From Spirochaetaceae bacterium (GTDB taxonomy: Bacteria > Spirochaetota > Spirochaetia > Treponematales > Breznakiellaceae): DNA of 7,073 nucleotides. The stretch spans positions 1-7,073 of the forward strand of contig JAITKD010000064.1 in the NCBI GenBank assembly GCA_031278575.1, written 5' to 3'. This document shows, one piece after another, positions 6,714 to 7,073 of this stretch; within the stretch, counting starts at the first letter, position 1, and every line of letters begins with the position of its first letter. A program made the translations under genes and the position numbers. A model generated the notes under the pieces. It made no database searches and was not told the origin of the DNA. It saw only the letters and a program-made list of their open reading frames with translations.

Positions 6714-6786
6714 GGTGGATGTAGCTCAATGGTAGAGTCCCAGATTGTGGATCTGGTTGTCGCGGGTTCGAACCCCGTCATCCACC
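6714..6786 (+). tRNA. tRNA-His, anticodon GTG
   Basis: A complete cloverleaf can be drawn. The acceptor is GTGGATG (6715-6721) with CATCCAC (6779-6785). The D-stem is GCTC with GAGT, including one G-U pair. The anticodon stem CCAGA/TCTGG encloses loop TTGTGGA with anticodon GTG at 6747-6749, reading His codons. The T-stem GCGGG/CCCGT encloses loop TTCGAAC (6767-6773). The His-specific extra G at -1 (6714) faces C73 (6786), the identity pair for histidyl-tRNA synthetase. A 3' CCA is not properly encoded: after C73 comes CAT, so CCA must be added by nucleotidyltransferase. The last 18 bases (from 6769) are also the beginning of the 146-base tandem repeat, so the gene's 3' end is part of that element. 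Confidence 0.96.
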
Positions 6787-6810
6787 CATAGGGGGATGAC
6801 GAGGTTCGAA
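6767..6810. repeat. Inverted repeat: tRNA-His 3' end and its near-exact complement just downstream
   Basis: Bases 6767-6783 (T-loop, T-stem and most of the acceptor 3' strand) pair with 6794-6810, 16 of 17 positions, with only C6775 against A6802 unmatched. Inside this, 6785-6787 (CCC) pair with 6791-6793 (GGG) around the loop ATA, with A6784 bulged. The dyad spans the mature 3' end of the tRNA. No T-tract follows, so it is not a standard terminator. Confidence 0.85.
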
Positions 6811-7073
6811 GCGGAAGCATCGCCGACCAACGGGAGGAAGAGGCGCCAGGGAAGGCGCCGAAAGATGCTGGAGCCGGCCTGTAATGAGCAAACAGGATGT
6901 TTGCGAATGGAAGGCGAACCCCGTCATCCACCCATAGGGGGATGACGAGGTTCGAAGCGGAAGCATCGCCGACCAACGGGAGGAAGAGGTGCCAGGGAAG
7001 GCGCCGAAAGATGCTGGAGCCGGCCGGGAATGAGCAAACAGAATGTATGCGAATGGAAGGCGAACCCCGTCAT
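6769..7073 (+). repeat. Tandem 146-base repeat starting inside the tRNA-His gene (two units plus start of a third)
   Basis: Unit 1 is 6769-6914, unit 2 is 6915-7060, and 7061-7073 is the first 13 bases of a third unit cut by the window edge. Units 1 and 2 have equal length and differ at five positions (6844, 6880, 6882, 6896, 6901 against +146). Each unit opens with the 18 bases that form the 3' end of tRNA-His (second half of T-loop, T-stem, acceptor, C73), so unit 2 is preceded by no tRNA 5' half. The rest of each unit folds: GGCGCC/GGCGCC (6842-6847 with 6854-6859), AGCATC/GATGCT (6816-6821 with 6864-6869) enclosing it, and GCAAACA/TGTTTGC (6888-6894 with 6898-6904). The period is not a multiple of three and no conserved frame or start signal was found, so it is not a coding repeat. 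Its family and function are not recognised; candidates are a tRNA-targeting small element, a duplicated attachment site, or a structured RNA. Confidence 0.92.
6915..6954. repeat. Second copy of the tRNA-end inverted repeat (no tRNA 5' half)
   Basis: This is the same dyad 146 bases further on, identical base for base to 6769-6808. The left arm is the 18-base 3' end of tRNA-His (6915-6932), preceded here by GAATGGAAGG and not by tRNA sequence, so it cannot form a tRNA. The outer TT/AA pairs of the first copy are absent; the stem otherwise keeps the same single C/A mismatch and bulged A. Confidence 0.85.

Noticed and set aside
6695..6976. Open frames crossing the tRNA and repeat on both strands
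   Set aside because: They overlap a clear tRNA, the 146-base period shifts frame between units, and the proteins show only repeat-derived sequence.
6769..7073. CRISPR array or integron attC array
   Set aside because: There are no unique spacers between short repeats, the whole 146-base unit is repeated, and the attC core pattern (RYYYAAC/GTTRRRY) is not met at the arms.

Overview
The window reads as a chromosomal segment of a spirochaete, most likely a Treponema-group bacterium with GC-rich DNA. The main reason is the block flgN-like, flgK, flgL, fliW, csrA in that order on one strand, which matches the gene order known around flgK/flgL/fliW/csrA in Treponema pallidum. The individual proteins fit the same assignment. 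Species cannot be fixed from the sequence alone; a gut (for example termite-gut) treponeme is a guess.

Layout. On the + strand, positions 1-875 hold the 3' end of tsaE and all of tsaB. These are two genes of the tRNA t6A-modification pathway and overlap by four bases (ATGA). A 115-base gap follows, then a + strand gene (991-2076) for a PAS-like/HD-GYP protein, a predicted cyclic-di-GMP phosphodiesterase with an intact metal-binding motif set. It converges on the flagellar block, with 23 bases between stop codons. Those 23 bases are nearly filled by a GC-rich hairpin whose T-tract serves the minus strand.

From 6579 down to 2100 on the minus strand lies a compact operon: flgN-like chaperone, flgK and flgL (hook-filament junction proteins), fliW and csrA. 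A strong sigma-28 (FliA)-type promoter (TAAA-16-GCCGATAT) sits 13-20 bases upstream of the flgN start chosen here. This makes the set a late flagellar operon. FlgN is expected to escort FlgK and FlgL to the export gate. FliW senses unassembled flagellin and holds CsrA, and free CsrA represses translation of flagellar messages. The operon therefore carries both late junction parts and the post-transcriptional switch that meters flagellin. The 81-base leader of fliW carries five GGA triplets, one in the Shine-Dalgarno sequence, so CsrA may control its own operon tail.

Divergent from the flagellar operon, a sigma-70-type promoter (TTGACA-17-CATATT) drives a tRNA-His(GTG) gene at 6714-6786. From the T-loop of that tRNA to the window edge runs a tandem repeat with a 146-base period: two full units, 5 differences in 146, and the first 13 bases of a third. 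Each unit begins with the last 18 bases of the tRNA gene. These are followed at once by a near-perfect inverted copy of that tRNA end, and then by two further hairpins. The unit is not coding (146 is not a multiple of 3), and it is the least explained and most interesting part of the window.
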